From the NCBI RefSeq assembly GCF_910592395.1, contig NC_088316.1, positions 15,810,001 to 15,874,000 of the forward strand: a stretch of 64,000 nucleotides of DNA. Reading direction: 5' to 3'. The stretch comes from Lineus longissimus (Eukaryota; Nemertea; Pilidiophora; Heteronemertea; Lineidae). The notes under the pieces were generated by a model, which saw only the letters and a program-made list of their open reading frames with translations, was not told where the DNA came from and ran no database searches. The translations under genes and the position numbers were made by a program. This document shows, in pieces, positions 15,701 through 27,572 of this stretch (positions are counted from its first letter, which is position 1; every line of letters starts with the position of its first letter).

Positions 15701-18700
15701 TGCATTGGAAATGGAGAGTTTTGGTATGATCGATTGCAGCGCCACGCGGCGGATAAATCGCGCCGGTTCCTCATTAGCCCAGTGGCTCTGTCTTTAGCTC
15801 AAACAAAGAGTCCATCGCTAAAAACATCACTGTTTTAGAGTATGTCTTATTAAAAGGACAAAGCAAGCAAAGGTAATAAAAGTGATTTGCCAAAGGGCTC
15901 AAGCAATGTGTCAGGTATCAACCAACCTTTTCTAATTCTGCTTCCACAGCCTTCTTCTCTCTGCAGGCTCTCTCCAATTGAGCTTGTTTTTCACTGCTTT
16001 CCTGTAAGATCAATGAGCTGTATAAAGATTGGTATAACATATGAAAGGCTCACTTTCCTGAGCATGCTTATTAAATCAGTGACACACATAAACTGTTGAA
16101 TTTGATGCGGTTTGTTAGCCAGGTCATCATCACAAACCTACTGACAGATACCTCTTTAAACCAGTCCAAACACACACAACACCTGAAAAATCTACTAAAC
16201 TGGCCTAGATTTCACAATAGAAGACCTGTGATGAACAGATGGTTTGTTTTTCTGACCCTAGGTGGTACAGGTGTGTCTAGTAAAGGGCAAATACATGTTA
16301 TACAAAGTATTCCCCTTTACTCTCACCATTTCTAATGAATAGACTTCCTCGACCAGTCTCTCCATCTTGACATTACACTGATTCTTCACATTGTCCACCT
16401 CCTCTCTTGTGCGCATTCCTGCCTCGTCTAGTAGCTTATTGATGGCCTCTTGAAGTCTCTGGTTTTCATCATTGGCTTGCTTCTCATTGATCAGAGCCTT
16501 AAAAACAATGATAAGAGTACAGACAAAATTCAAGTTGGCAAATTCTGACAAGATCTGCACATATGTTAGCATTCCCCACACTACGGCTCACTTTTAAATC
16601 CACATTGCTAACAAGAATAAGATATTTTAATCTGAATACAAGTACCTTTATCAACTTTTAATAACTATAGAAACAGAACGCAGTGAGGGGGTGAGGTTTT
16701 ACCCCAGATTTTCCAATGCCTCACCAATTTTTCAGTCTGATGAACTAGTAATATGCTAATTTCATGAACTTGTGTTTTTCACCATGACCATGGCCAGGAA
16801 AATTACAGTGATGAAAGATAAAAGTTGTGACAAGAAGTCTTGATGTGAACCATAAAATCAAATTTCATTCACCTTAAAGATAATTCGCTGGCTGAACCCC
16901 TTATCAAAGACATCTTTGGCATTCATGAACATTGGAATAGAGCCTGTATAATTCAGAAAGTTCTCGAATTGCAAAGGTAAAAAAAAAAGGGGATTCCCAA
17001 GCAAAATTACCGAAGTCTGTCCATACTACCGGTCTTAAACATTCTAGACATGGCTGTTACAAGCAAGAGAAAGCCCAGTATGATGCTCACATGAACAGTA
17101 TGAGGGAAAGAATGGCAGAACATTCATGAACATTGGAATGGAGCCTGTATAATTCAGAAAGTTCTCGAATTGCAAAGGTAAAAAAAAAAGGGGATTCCCA
17201 AGCAAAATTACCGAAGTCTGTCCATACTTCTGTGAATTTAGCCAACTGATTGCACCATCACTGGTCATTATTGCATCAGGCATCAAGGTGAAAGGATGCA
17301 AAAATACCACCAGAGTCAATAATGGGATTATTTAGGCAGGTTTTTGGAATTTATAGTTGGATTTGGCCTCTTCTGGTGATAATATACATCACATTCACAG
17401 GTAAGACCACAGAGACTTGTTGCAAAATATGGGTTAATGATAATATGGTTAAGTCACAGTGATATGATATCTATGACTGTGGTTAAGTCAAGGTTTCTGG
17501 GTGAGCAGAGAACACCTACCAGGGCCAAGGAAAAAAAATCCTAGGTGTATGGATCATAACATTCAGCTTTCTATCTATAAGGGGAGCCTTTTGGACCAAA
17601 CAGAAAAACATCACATGGCTTTTGATGGTGAAAGTTAATCAAGGTATTCAAACTAAAACCTGTCAAACATGGTTCGTCACATCATCCATTCCTACCCAAC
17701 CATATCAAACTTGCCCTGAACATAGCACATGCTGGTAGCATTGAGACAGTATAAAAAGACACATAGTCCACTCTTCGTACACTTTCAGATGCTGAAAAGT
17801 GCAAGACAGGACAATTCTTTGATAGTGCCATTGGCCGCTGTCGCCCATGCTTTGAGAAATGTCAGCCTGGTGACCTTCGTAAGTTATGTCCTGAGTCCTG
17901 TAAAGGTAGGTGAACACCATTTGGTGCAAGTGGCAAAATTTAATCACTGCCAGCCCACAAAACAGGCAAAATTAACCTAAGGGAGCATGCCTGCATGACT
18001 AGGCAGTTATGCATGGAGAAGAAACAATACTCAAAATGACAGCAAATTTTGTCATCAAAAATAGAGTGACTGTCTGGCGAACTCAAAAAGAAGTCCCTAG
18101 GAAAACGATACTCCATCTCCCACAGCAACAGTACTCAAACACAAGCAGTAACTTCAATACCCCACTTTCTCTTATAAATATGTTTCCTGACATTCTGTAC
18201 TGTTACTGGTGTTCACTTAGTGTTATAAAATAGGTTTTTCCTTTGAACATATCACTTTCTTTCCATTAATCTTTTTTCCAGGTTGGAATGCGACTACGCC
18301 AAGTCCCAAGTGCCATAAGGGTGAATATTGGTTGGAGGCTCTCGGTCGGTGCTACAAGTGCTCAATAACCTGCTCACAAGTTCTTGAAGGTGGGAAAGAC
18401 GTATGTCCTCTGGAATGTGTTGGTAAGCTTAACGTAATTGCATAAAAATTTGATGCTGAGGCTCCTCCATGCTTTGTTCAATCCGTGTGAATTTGAGCTG
18501 AATGTCACTCTTCATTTTCCATAAAAATTGGACATTGCAAATTTTGACCCGCAGTTTTATTTTTTATATTAAACAGAGCGAAAAATCTAAGGGCATGAAG
18601 TTTTGTGCATGAACGCATATTATCAATATAACAGTGACATGACATACAGCTAAACTGAAGTGCTATATTACAGTGCCTTGAGCCTAGCAGACGTAGCCTA

Positions 18701-21700
18701 TAGTTCTTCATAATTCATTTAATTTTTCATGCAGGATGGAATAAGAAGAAACCGAGTCCAATTAAACCGAGTCCAACTAAACCGAGTCCAACTAAAGGAT
18801 CCAACACCAAGAATTCACGGCCAAACATGCGGACTGCTGATGATGACGACAAGAGTCACACACTTTCCTGGCCATATGGCGTCGGACTAGTCATAGTAGT
18901 TGTTCTCATGCCTGTGACTGTCGCTGGTGTTAGAAAGTGGAGGAAGAGGAACCACCAGGGATCAATAAGAGGTAAATTGTAGAAACCACCTCCGGAATTA
19001 GATATTTCAGCTATTTCATAGACTCACTGTAGTGGAGAGCCAAAAATTTGGTGATCATCTGCTGAGCCATTTAGGAGCTATCTGGAGAGAAGCTCTGGCA
19101 CTGACACAGACAGAACCCACTATTAGAGAACAATATGGTCCTATTCTCCTTCGTTGGTTGGGGACCAAAAACATTATACTTCTCCTTATATAGGTCCTCT
19201 TATCACTTTTTAAAATGGAAATTATATTTGATTGAATTGCTCTATACTGTATGAATGGCTCTCAATTCAGGACAGTAGTATCTCAGTGACAGCACTTTTT
19301 ATTTGGAATCATACTTATTGCCTCCAACGGAGGATAACAGTGATGACATTGTTTTGACAAAAGGCTTATAACATGTAATCTAGTCCGTTTGTAGCGCAAA
19401 AGCATAACACCTGATGTGAAAGAAGAACTAATCTACATCAACTTTTGCTAATAGGTTATTACACATAACATTTTTCAGGGCAACAACAGGGAGAAGACAT
19501 CGAAATGCACCCACTTAATAACCCAGCAAACAATCCTGGCGATCTTCAAGCCCCAAGAGCCAATGGGGATAATGCCAACATAGGTGGAAATGAGGTGCTT
19601 GTAGAGATTGAGAAAGAAGCACCAGCACATCTTCCCATCGAAACTTTAGACAACGGTGATTGCAGGCAATGCACCCTCGTAGAGTAGTGAAGGAACTGTA
19701 AGGAGTCATGATTTTTCTAAAGTCCTAATAACTATTTAGGGGTCATTGTTTTCAAAACCAATACTAAAAGAAATATTGGTGACAAAATCCTCTTTTAAGC
19801 CTTGCAAAAATGTGTGTAAATCTAAAAGACTCTCATCCCAGGGTTTCCGCCAGGAATTTACGTTAGGGGGGGGCACAATCCGGAAAAAAAAAGAAAAAAA
19901 TTTTTTTTGGCTAGATGCCCGGAGTTTGCGTTTTCCGAGCATTTCAGAGCCAAAAACTCACGCGTAAAAAAACACCGGTTTTCCTACATGAAGTTTTGAA
20001 AATCGGCAAAAGAATGCATAGATAGTGATAAATACATGTCGTTGAAATGTTATGAAAATACAGCTGATGAGTCCCTCTCAAGTAGTCTGTTTGCTACTGC
20101 CTGACACATCCTGTTGTCAGTAACTGATAAGGACATTATAGTGATTCACACCTTATCTTATCTCTTTCATTTAGCTTAAAAAAGAGATATTTTGAAATCA
20201 TTACTCAGCAAAGTTGAGGGGGCCCCCCCCCCTCTGGCAGAAACCCTGCATCCATAATCTAATTTATTGGGTTCATCATATGTTTGAGATGGTCCCGAAG
20301 GGAAAAAAATCGGAACTAAAATCTGAGGTTTTTATTGCGATTTGTTTTCTATGTGAAAATTAAGTGAACGCATCAAGTAAAGCAACTGAGACCTATATTT
20401 ACAGTTACACGTATGTTTTTTAAGCTTTGAATAAGACAATCTTCCAAAGTTAAAAGCTTGCAGACAAATGCCTCTTCAAATGCCCACCTCAAAGAACTTT
20501 TGTTGTATTTTATCCATTTGTTCACTTCGCTAGTGTGTTCAAAGCTCAAAAGTTTTCAGCAGTTGTTTCACTGACAGACACTTCATTTTCACACACTTAT
20601 TTTGATGGATCTGTTTCACAGATAAACTTGAGGTAATTACAGCAACCCTCTGGCAACATGGACGAATGGTCTTGTCACTTCTAAGGAGTGAAGAAGACGA
20701 CCAACCAAGATGCCTCAGAAGTGTCCACAAACATAAATATTTTCACCAATTATTTTGTCAAAGGTAAAGGCTTTGGCATTTTTTTGAGACACCATGAATG
20801 TACCATAAAATTCAAGGTAGATATATTTGCCCAAGTCAAATCAAATTTTAACAATATTTCTTCAGCCAGTGACTCATAGATCATATAGCAGCCTAGTTAA
20901 AGTACTCAAAGTATTCAAAGAAAAAAAAGAATTCTAGGTCGACAGGAAATAACATGTGGCCAAAGTGTTGGTGAAATGCTTGATCCATTAAAGTGAGATT
21001 GAGAATACAAAACCCCATTCTGACAGTTAGCCATACATGAACCTATATCGCAAGAGCAAAAAAGAAAGAAATGTTATTTCAGCTTCTCAGCAAGTGTTCT
21101 TACCATTCCAGAAATTTCACAACAAGAGAATGTAAGCAATTATACAAAAGTATCATACACAAAAACACAATGAGCTAACTGGAATAATGGGGTTTGACTG
21201 TAAATATTGGAATAACCGAGTAAAATGTTACCTCCATAACAAAGCATTGCCTTTTCATAATTGCTACAGATGTCTGGGTTTGCAAATCCCTTCCTAAGGA
21301 AGGGATTTGCAAATTTTACTCAAAGGGAAAGCCAATTTTACTCAAAGGGAAAGACAATTTTACTCAAAGGGAAAGCCAATTTTACTCAAAGGGAAAGCCA
21401 ATTTTACTCAAAGGGAAAGCCAATTTTACTCAAAGGGAAAGCCAGTCATCTTTGTCATGGTGGTACTCATTTTATGATGACGTTTTGATCAAAAATATTA
21501 CCACATTAAATGACACAGAAACAAGGTCTAATAGGCTCAGATTTTTGTAAGCAGAGAAAATATGGTATAATGCTGTATCCCAGAGAAATGAAATTACCGA
21601 TCTTCTTCTTCCGTATACTAGGACATGTTCATCAAACCGACCATTATCCCCAGGGTCTTTTGATCAAGCTACTCATGTTTCTAACGTTCTCCCCGGGATC

Positions 21701-24700
21701 GAACCTGGGCCATATTGCATGGTAGCCTGCAGTTGCAGTGTTAACCATTAGACTATGAGGCTGTTAACAAAAATTATTGTGTTGTTGGCATTGTGTCCCA
21801 TGTGGACCTTTGCCAAGTATTAAAATTCAAAATAACTTTTGACAGCCCTGTCATTTGCATGATAGTCCCCTGTAAAAGTTATTTGATGTCCAGGATTTAT
21901 AGTCACCATAGAGGACTCCCTTTCCAGGATCCTGGAAATCAAATACTTCTCTGATTTAAAGCATTGAACTGCCGGACCTTCTTTTTGTCTCATTTGTGTG
22001 AACTTGTGTAATGTGTATATGTTATTTAGCCCACTGTACAAAAAGCTTATACTACGTGTATAGGCCTAAAAAGACGCATCAAAACCAGCTTTGAATTAAC
22101 TTGTACCCAGCAATCAGTAACAATTTAGAATCAATTTAGAATCATGATTATTTGCATAATATTAATATCTGACTAATCAATCATCTTTTTACATTGCAAC
22201 CTTACATTATATCTCAGAATTATAGATTGCTTGTATAACATCTTAGATTTTGATAAATCTTTACCCAGCTTCATGATATCCAAACTTGGAACTACATCTC
22301 AGGTTGATATTTTGAACAAAAGATTTTGTATCATAATGTAGCTATTGTTGGCTCCGCCGTCTTTGGAATATAATACAGTTGTGGTTAAATAAAATCTTCT
22401 TTTTGCGTTCTTGGTACCAATAATGACCCAGTAATAACTACGTCACTTCTTTAATTTTGCACCTTCACCTCTTCTGGTACATTAAGCCCAAAAAAACATT
22501 TGATTTCAGGCCTTCCTCCGAACTCTAGTTAAACGCTGAATTTTGGGAAAAAATGTATGTCTGTTGGGAACACGTCATAAAATCACAAAGGTTTGAGTGG
22601 AATACATGTTCAGAGTTTAAATAAAGATGTGGAGGAAGACCTTAACCAACAGCAGTATACAAACCTGTTCCTTTTCCATGGCAGCCTGGTCAGTGATCTG
22701 GACCTGCTCCTTCAGCTGAATGACCGCCTCGTACTCAGCAGCTTCATGTTCCAAGTTGCTCTTCAACAGTTCTTGCATCTTCTCCTCCCCAAGTTTCTTG
22801 TCGGCGGCCAGTTGGGCAATTTCTCTCTGGGCGCTAGAATAACTGAAAACAAGGGAGAAAAATGAACGAGGAAGTGGAGTATTGATAAATGCAGTGAGTC
22901 TTGTACATTTCCAATCCTCATGCCAACATCGTAACAACAACTGCTGAAGACGTAAGGTTGTCTGTTGTTAATTTCAAACGATGTCATGCAGGACCACCTA
23001 ACACAGTCAGTAAGTTGCCTAATGCATTTAGTGGTCTTCCAACACTCACTTGGCTTCGAGCTCACTTATCTCCTTCCTCATTGAGTCAACGATATTCTCG
23101 GATATTTCACCACGACCGATCGCATCATTTCTGTCCTGCTCCTGAAGCAGATATTATAAGATGTTAAGGATAAATGCTCAACACAAAACAGCACACAAAG
23201 AAAATGCAAGAACTTTTTATATTGGAGAACGTGCAAACAAAGCAAGGAGAAATGAAGAGTACCACCTTTCCTTTAATACAATTACTACTATCAAACCTAC
23301 CTGTCTGAACATGTGGTCCTTAGCTTCCTCCAATGTCTTCCTGAGTTCTGTAACCTGGAGGCTTGCTGCACGGTTCTCATTTTTACTCTTCCTGCAGAGA
23401 CAAATGATAGGAAAACACGACTACAGAATGGGAATGGGAGAAGTTCCTTGACTGAAACTACATTGTACATGCACAGATGAACATAGTCTGTGTATTCACT
23501 GGCACTTTGAATCTTGCGATTGTGAACTGAAAATGTGTTGGTACTGGGGCTGTTGGTGTTTTAGACAGCACCTGCATGATTAATTAATAGCAATACACCA
23601 AAGAGCATAGTCATATCGCCCAACCAATTTTATCAGCTGGCTAGGTGAGCATAAAAATAAAGACAAGTCCAGGCCTGTAAAACTTACTCCACGAAATCAC
23701 AGACTGCGAGGACATCTTTTGTCAACTGCTGTAAAAGTGACACCATGTCACTTTCAAGGGCAGCCATGTTCAAGAAGTGCACCGACAATGCAATCTGATT
23801 GAACTCAAATCAACGCCAATGTTAATGTCGAAGAATCACATCTGAGATGTCACAAATCAGGCTCCAGTGAACAGAGATTCATCCCTGAGCAGAAAAGTTA
23901 GAATTTAGAAGAATCGGATTGAAACCCTGTACTGTGATAAAGTGGTATCATAATCCAAACATGTAAAATCAGACTATCCCTCGAATACTTTAGACTGGTT
24001 AGACCACAATTTTTAAGGTCAAATTTCATACCTGAGTTCTTCTTGTAGGGAACTTATCTCGGCATTCAATTCTGAGACGGCATTGAAATATTGCTCCTTC
24101 AACTGGAGAGAGAATAAGAAAGGAATCAGGAAGGTGGAAATAACAAAATGTTTTAATTCATTCATAAAGGAGTGGATGTACTTGAGCAACTGGTGTGCAC
24201 GAAGTTGACTTACAAATTGGCCAACCGTGTTCACCAACCAACAATGAGGTATTCTCATTGTTGCCCAAGAGATACACCATACATTTGCGGTGTATTCTAT
24301 TGTATTCCAATGCCTACAAATCATAGGCCTATACCCAAATATATAGTCGTGGTATAGTATACTTGTCAATATAATTGTTGGGATCTAGATTTATTCAGGC
24401 TCACAACTCCTTCTTGCTTTGAAGGAGTTGTTCTCCACAGAGTATTTCTGCTCCAAGGTGAGATGCAGACTACGGTGAGCTGTTTCTATTCATCCAACTG
24501 AGTGAGAAAACTCTCATCAACATATTGGGCCTCATAACACTGACACAATAATAATAATAGATTTGTGCCCTGTGCATATTCATCTTCGGTGCAAAGTGCT
24601 AGGACACACAAAATACAATGTCGGAGTGGACAGACTATAAGATGAAAGTCACCAAACGTGATTGCAAAACAAGTGACAATATATGCAACTGGAAATTTGC

Positions 24701-27572
24701 AAAAAGGGTTCTCAATTTTCTATGCCAGAGGATTTGCAACTCAGCTTCATATATCTTACGATCTTCATTGTACAAACATTGTAACATGCTTATTGATATA
24801 TTATTACACTATTCACATGCTTTTAGCTGACATGCTAGCAACTCGTCATCATCATCATTATTCCTATCATCGGTTGCAGTATCCTTTTGGATCTTTGCCA
24901 ACTCTATTTTCTTTCTGCAAAATTAGGAACTGCTCAACAAAGCCAAAAGAAACTTGGATTCAGCTGAGTACCGTATTATTGACTCCAGAACGTTTCACTA
25001 ATAGAAAAGTGATAATAATTTTACACGTTTTTAAAAACAACATGCAACTACCGGTAAACAGAAGTACAGTGCACACACATTTCAAAACATGGAAGACAGA
25101 GGGTAACATAACAATCTCTCCACAGCCAAACTCATTTGAGGAGAAATCTTGCAAGTGATCTGACATTACACAGTCATCATTTCCCACTTGTACCCTCTGT
25201 CCTCCTTGGGCTCTGGGACCATTCCAGAGCAACATAATCACACCAAAACCATTTCTGACCGATCTGTAAGGTAAAATTGGGGAAAGCCATTTCACCTTAG
25301 AGACAACATTTATGACAACCTCACACATTGTCCGATACTACGTGGACATTGTAAAACCACCATCGAAATTACACTGTTTTGCAAGACAGCTCAGCCAATT
25401 CGCTTATTGAAATTTCACCCCCCTTCTCATTCTCAAAAACAATGGAAAGAGCTTTTTTGTAAACATGGCTTGGAATGGTCCCTAAAGACAACTAAACTGT
25501 AGAGAATTTCATGATATTTGATAGTCATACATTCAGAATGGGGTAAAAGTTTACGCAAGATCTCTGCGAACCAGTGCAGGTTCTAATTCTGGTCTTTGTG
25601 AAGTGTTTCTGTATCAAAAGTAAAACGGGGGCAAATGAAAAGAAGGTTCATGTAATAGAATTTGTGATGAAAACTTCAAACTGACATGCAATTTGACCAA
25701 TTAATATGAATATAAAAATTCCCTATATCAGCAAATGCCATGATGAAAGAATAAAAACCCAAAGAGCATTCTATATTTCAATGAAGAGCCCTACTCTTGA
25801 TGACCTAACAGACTTGTCCTTACAATAATTCTCATCCCCCCCCCCCTCACCCCCAAGGCCAAACCTTTTTATATCATGCTCATATTTTTTCAATAATCCA
25901 CTTCAGTCATTTGTTAGATCTTTAAAAGTAACAATGCAATTCACATCCATTTTTATTATTTTTTTACGAACTTATTGACAATTCCATTTACAGAGCTGAT
26001 TAATGAACCAAATTTCAATATTTTGTCAACTCACTTGATTTGACTGCTGCTCGAACACTTTCCATTGTGGATTACTCTTTTGATCCTGAAGATCACGTTC
26101 AAGTCGCTCGACCTCCTGAAGTGATGATTGCCACATCTCCACTGCTGATTCTTTCTCCTGAAATCAAAAGAACAAATATTATGACTATGGCCAATTTCTT
26201 TTCAAAATCATTGAAGTTCTGCAGGGTTCAAATGCAACCATTTCCAACCAACTGCTAAAATTCAGGTAGAAAGAAGCAGTGAGCTCCCGATTCCAAGTAA
26301 GATTTCTAATCAAAATAGTTCCAAACTTATAACACTTTTCTATTTCACCATATTTCACATGACCATTTCCTCACCTGTAATGCAAGGTCAAGTTGCTGCT
26401 GCAAGTTCTGTAACATAACATCATCGCCCGAGCCCGGTCTGATGTCTGAACCATTTAAAGTGTCCAGCTGACCCTGCACACATTCTTTGAGTTCACGCGT
26501 CAAGCGCATATTTTCAGAGAGGATCTTATCCAGCTGTGACCGGAGATCTCTCTGTTCTTTTTTATAATCATCAAGCTGTTCGTTCATTTCCTTCAAGGAG
26601 CCATCATATTCTGCTATCAGAGGGCTAAGAAGGCTGAAAATAAACCAACACTGAGGTGTGTAATTCCTGATCACTGCATTAGAAAGTAAATGTTTATTCA
26701 AATAAATCTTAGCTGTCCTTTACTAATACTGCTGCCATGACCTTGTATCTATTCCAAGGATCCTCTCTACCATGGACGCAATAGGACATATTAATAATCC
26801 TAATTAAAGGTGTCAAATTGAATGGAAATGAACAGAACAGTGTGGGACCAAAATCAGTGCCCCTTATTGGACTCCCTGAGATGCATTCTCCTCACAAAGG
26901 TGCTCGGGGAGGTTCCACATTGTTTGGCAACACCACTGACACTGTCGCTGAATAGTACCTCTTGTCAACCAGCCAAGGTGCCTCTGGTCCATCAATGTTG
27001 AGTACCCTGCTCGACTGGTCAGAACCAATTGCAGGGTACTTTTCTTGATATTTTGCAAGGACAGCATTGAGCCTTTTCACTGAAAAGATAAAAGTAGGAT
27101 GTTTGACTTTTAAGGATTTTTCTACAAAAATTAAAATCCTGTTTATTTCAAGTAAAAAATAGAATGTTCAGGGGTCTGTAATTTAGTGAAATGTCATAAA
27201 GCCATATATGTGTGTCACAGATGATGCCAGCAATTATTTGGCAAAATACATCTTTGTCAATATTTGTGTTTGTAAATTTCATTCAAGTGCTGCCACCTAC
27301 CAGAAATGGTACAAACTGAAGACACCCAGATTTTTCCAGGATTTTGCTGCCCGAATAGTTTGCAAAGTACCCAAGATTGCTTCTTAACATAATAAAACAC
27401 ACTTCACACGTTCTTGAAACATGTGAAGCCCGTATGCCATTAATAATGGTACCAGGAATTGTCCACACTGCAGGATCAGACTTGCACGAATTCAGAGCAT
27501 TTTCTCGAAGATCACTCCTGGCGCACTTTTCATACCTTGATCACGCAGAAATGCAACTTCTTCCGACGACAT
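12746..27572 (-). CDS. SCLT1: Sodium channel and clathrin linker 1 homologue (ciliary distal appendage protein)
   Basis: Seventeen coding exons in transcript order: 27572-27536, 27079-26959, 26633-26375, 26157-26035, 24102-24032, 23750-23688, 23391-23301, 23141-23050, 22842-22665, 16497-16327, 16001-15927, 15292-15153, 14754-14562, 14190-14054, 13818-13584, 13322-13219, 12863-12746. All splice phases agree and give 735 aa (human about 688). The protein is almost all coiled coil. Family hallmarks are MSSEEVAFLRDQ at the start, SPLIAEYDGSLKEMNEQL early, TREEVDNVKNQCNVKMERL in the middle and RLENRVREAEQRAMLATKQ near the end, each matching a human SCLT1 segment in order. SCLT1 acts at distal appendages of the mother centriole in ciliogenesis and was first described as linking a sodium channel to clathrin. 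The 23750 acceptor is the least certain. The 6.2-kb intron 16498-22664 contains a complete gene on the other strand. Confidence 0.93.
15397..15775. mobile_element. MITE-like element with terminal inverted repeats, in an SCLT1 intron
   Basis: The ends are inverted copies: left AATGAGGAACCGGCG, right CGCCGGTTCCTCATT. Weaker inverted similarity extends about 50 bp inward (GGCGCCACAATCGAT against ATCGATTGCAGCGCC). It is about 379 bp with no coding capacity. TTA stands directly before the left end (15394-15396) and overlaps the right end (15774-15776). That would suit a PIF/Harbinger-type 3-bp target duplication, but the class is a guess. Confidence 0.7.
16920..17228. repeat. 108-bp direct duplication flanking an inverted SCLT1 exon fragment
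   Basis: 16920-17027 and 17121-17228 are near-identical, both starting CATTCATGAACATTGGAAT and including a poly(A)-like run followed by GGGGATTCCC. I noticed a single substitution (A or G after GGAAT). Between them, 17056-17119 is an inverted copy of part of SCLT1 coding exon 13. The near identity implies a recent event. Confidence 0.88.
17056..17119 (+). pseudogene. SCLT1: Inverted partial copy of SCLT1 coding exon 13
   Basis: 64 bases match the 5' end of the SCLT1 exon at 14754-14562, with one visible mismatch that turns a serine codon into alanine. The functional gene is on the minus strand and this copy reads on the plus strand, so it is inverted and lies two introns away from its source. 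Similarity begins at the exact exon edge and stops within the exon. It has no acceptor or donor of its own and is presumably inert. Confidence 0.85.
17322..19687 (+). CDS. Small TNF-receptor-like type I membrane protein with two BCMA/TACI-type cysteine-rich domains
   Basis: Five exons: 17322-17400, 17789-17905, 18282-18422, 18735-18971, 19479-19687. All four introns are phase 1, and the model gives 260 aa. Residues 1-26 form a hydrophobic signal sequence. CRD1 has Cys 31, 44, 47, 51, 60, 64, and CRD2 has Cys 76, 89, 92, 96, 107, 111. Each has the pattern C-x12-C-x2-C-x3-C-x(8-10)-C-x3-C and its own exon. A Pro/Ser/Lys stalk with a repeated KPSPT motif follows (about 116-133). A transmembrane helix lies at about 158-178, with RKWRKRN after it. 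The roughly 80-residue tail has no death domain, but PIETLD (244-249) fits the TRAF6-binding consensus PxExx(acidic/aromatic). The CRD (CKTGQFFDSAIGRCRPC) resembles single-CRD mammalian BCMA, TACI and Fn14. The role is inferred to be ligand binding and TRAF signalling. The gene lies entirely within an SCLT1 intron, antisense to it. Confidence 0.85.
19839..20248. mobile_element. Non-autonomous hAT-like element (MITE)
   Basis: About 410 bp bounded by inverted ends CAGGGTTTCCGCCAG and CTGGCAGAAACCCTG, one mismatch in 15 bp. Subterminal G-runs on the left and a GC-rich run on the right strengthen the foldback. Both ends are flanked directly by CATCC (19834-19838 and 20249-20253), which looks like a 5-bp target duplication. 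CAGGG...CCCTG ends are common in hAT elements, although most duplicate 8 bp. It lies just beyond the receptor gene's stop and may sit in its 3' UTR. Confidence 0.78.
21279..21445. repeat. Short palindrome followed by a 23-bp tandem repeat
   Basis: TTTGCAAATCCCTTCC at 21279-21294 and its exact reverse complement at 21298-21313 form a hairpin with a 3-base loop. It is followed at once by about six copies of a 23-bp unit containing AATTTTACTCAAAGGGAAAG, with very few differences. It lies within the long SCLT1 intron, downstream of the nested receptor gene. Confidence 0.9.
21685..21766 (-). mobile_element. tRNA-like sequence, probably a SINE head or tRNA pseudogene
   Basis: Read on the minus strand it has an A-box-like TAGTCTAATGGTTA and, about 45 bases on, a perfect B box GGTTCGATCCC. 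That is the internal promoter pair of a tRNA. The acceptor and anticodon arms do not pair convincingly and I cannot read an anticodon. A tRNA-derived SINE or decayed tRNA is more likely than a working gene. Confidence 0.5.

Noticed and set aside
16867-16985. An extra SCLT1 coding exon
   Set aside because: Exons at 22665 and 16497 join in phase 0 and match the human protein without a gap, so this segment is not needed and does not look like coiled coil.
23751-23810. A longer SCLT1 exon 6 starting near 23803
   Set aside because: That acceptor is in phase 0, but the preceding exon ends in phase 2. The acceptor before 23750 restores phase and keeps the coiled-coil heptads.
24658-25158. 166-codon open frame on the plus strand
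   Set aside because: It lies in an SCLT1 intron and has low-complexity histidine runs, no domain and no splice partners.
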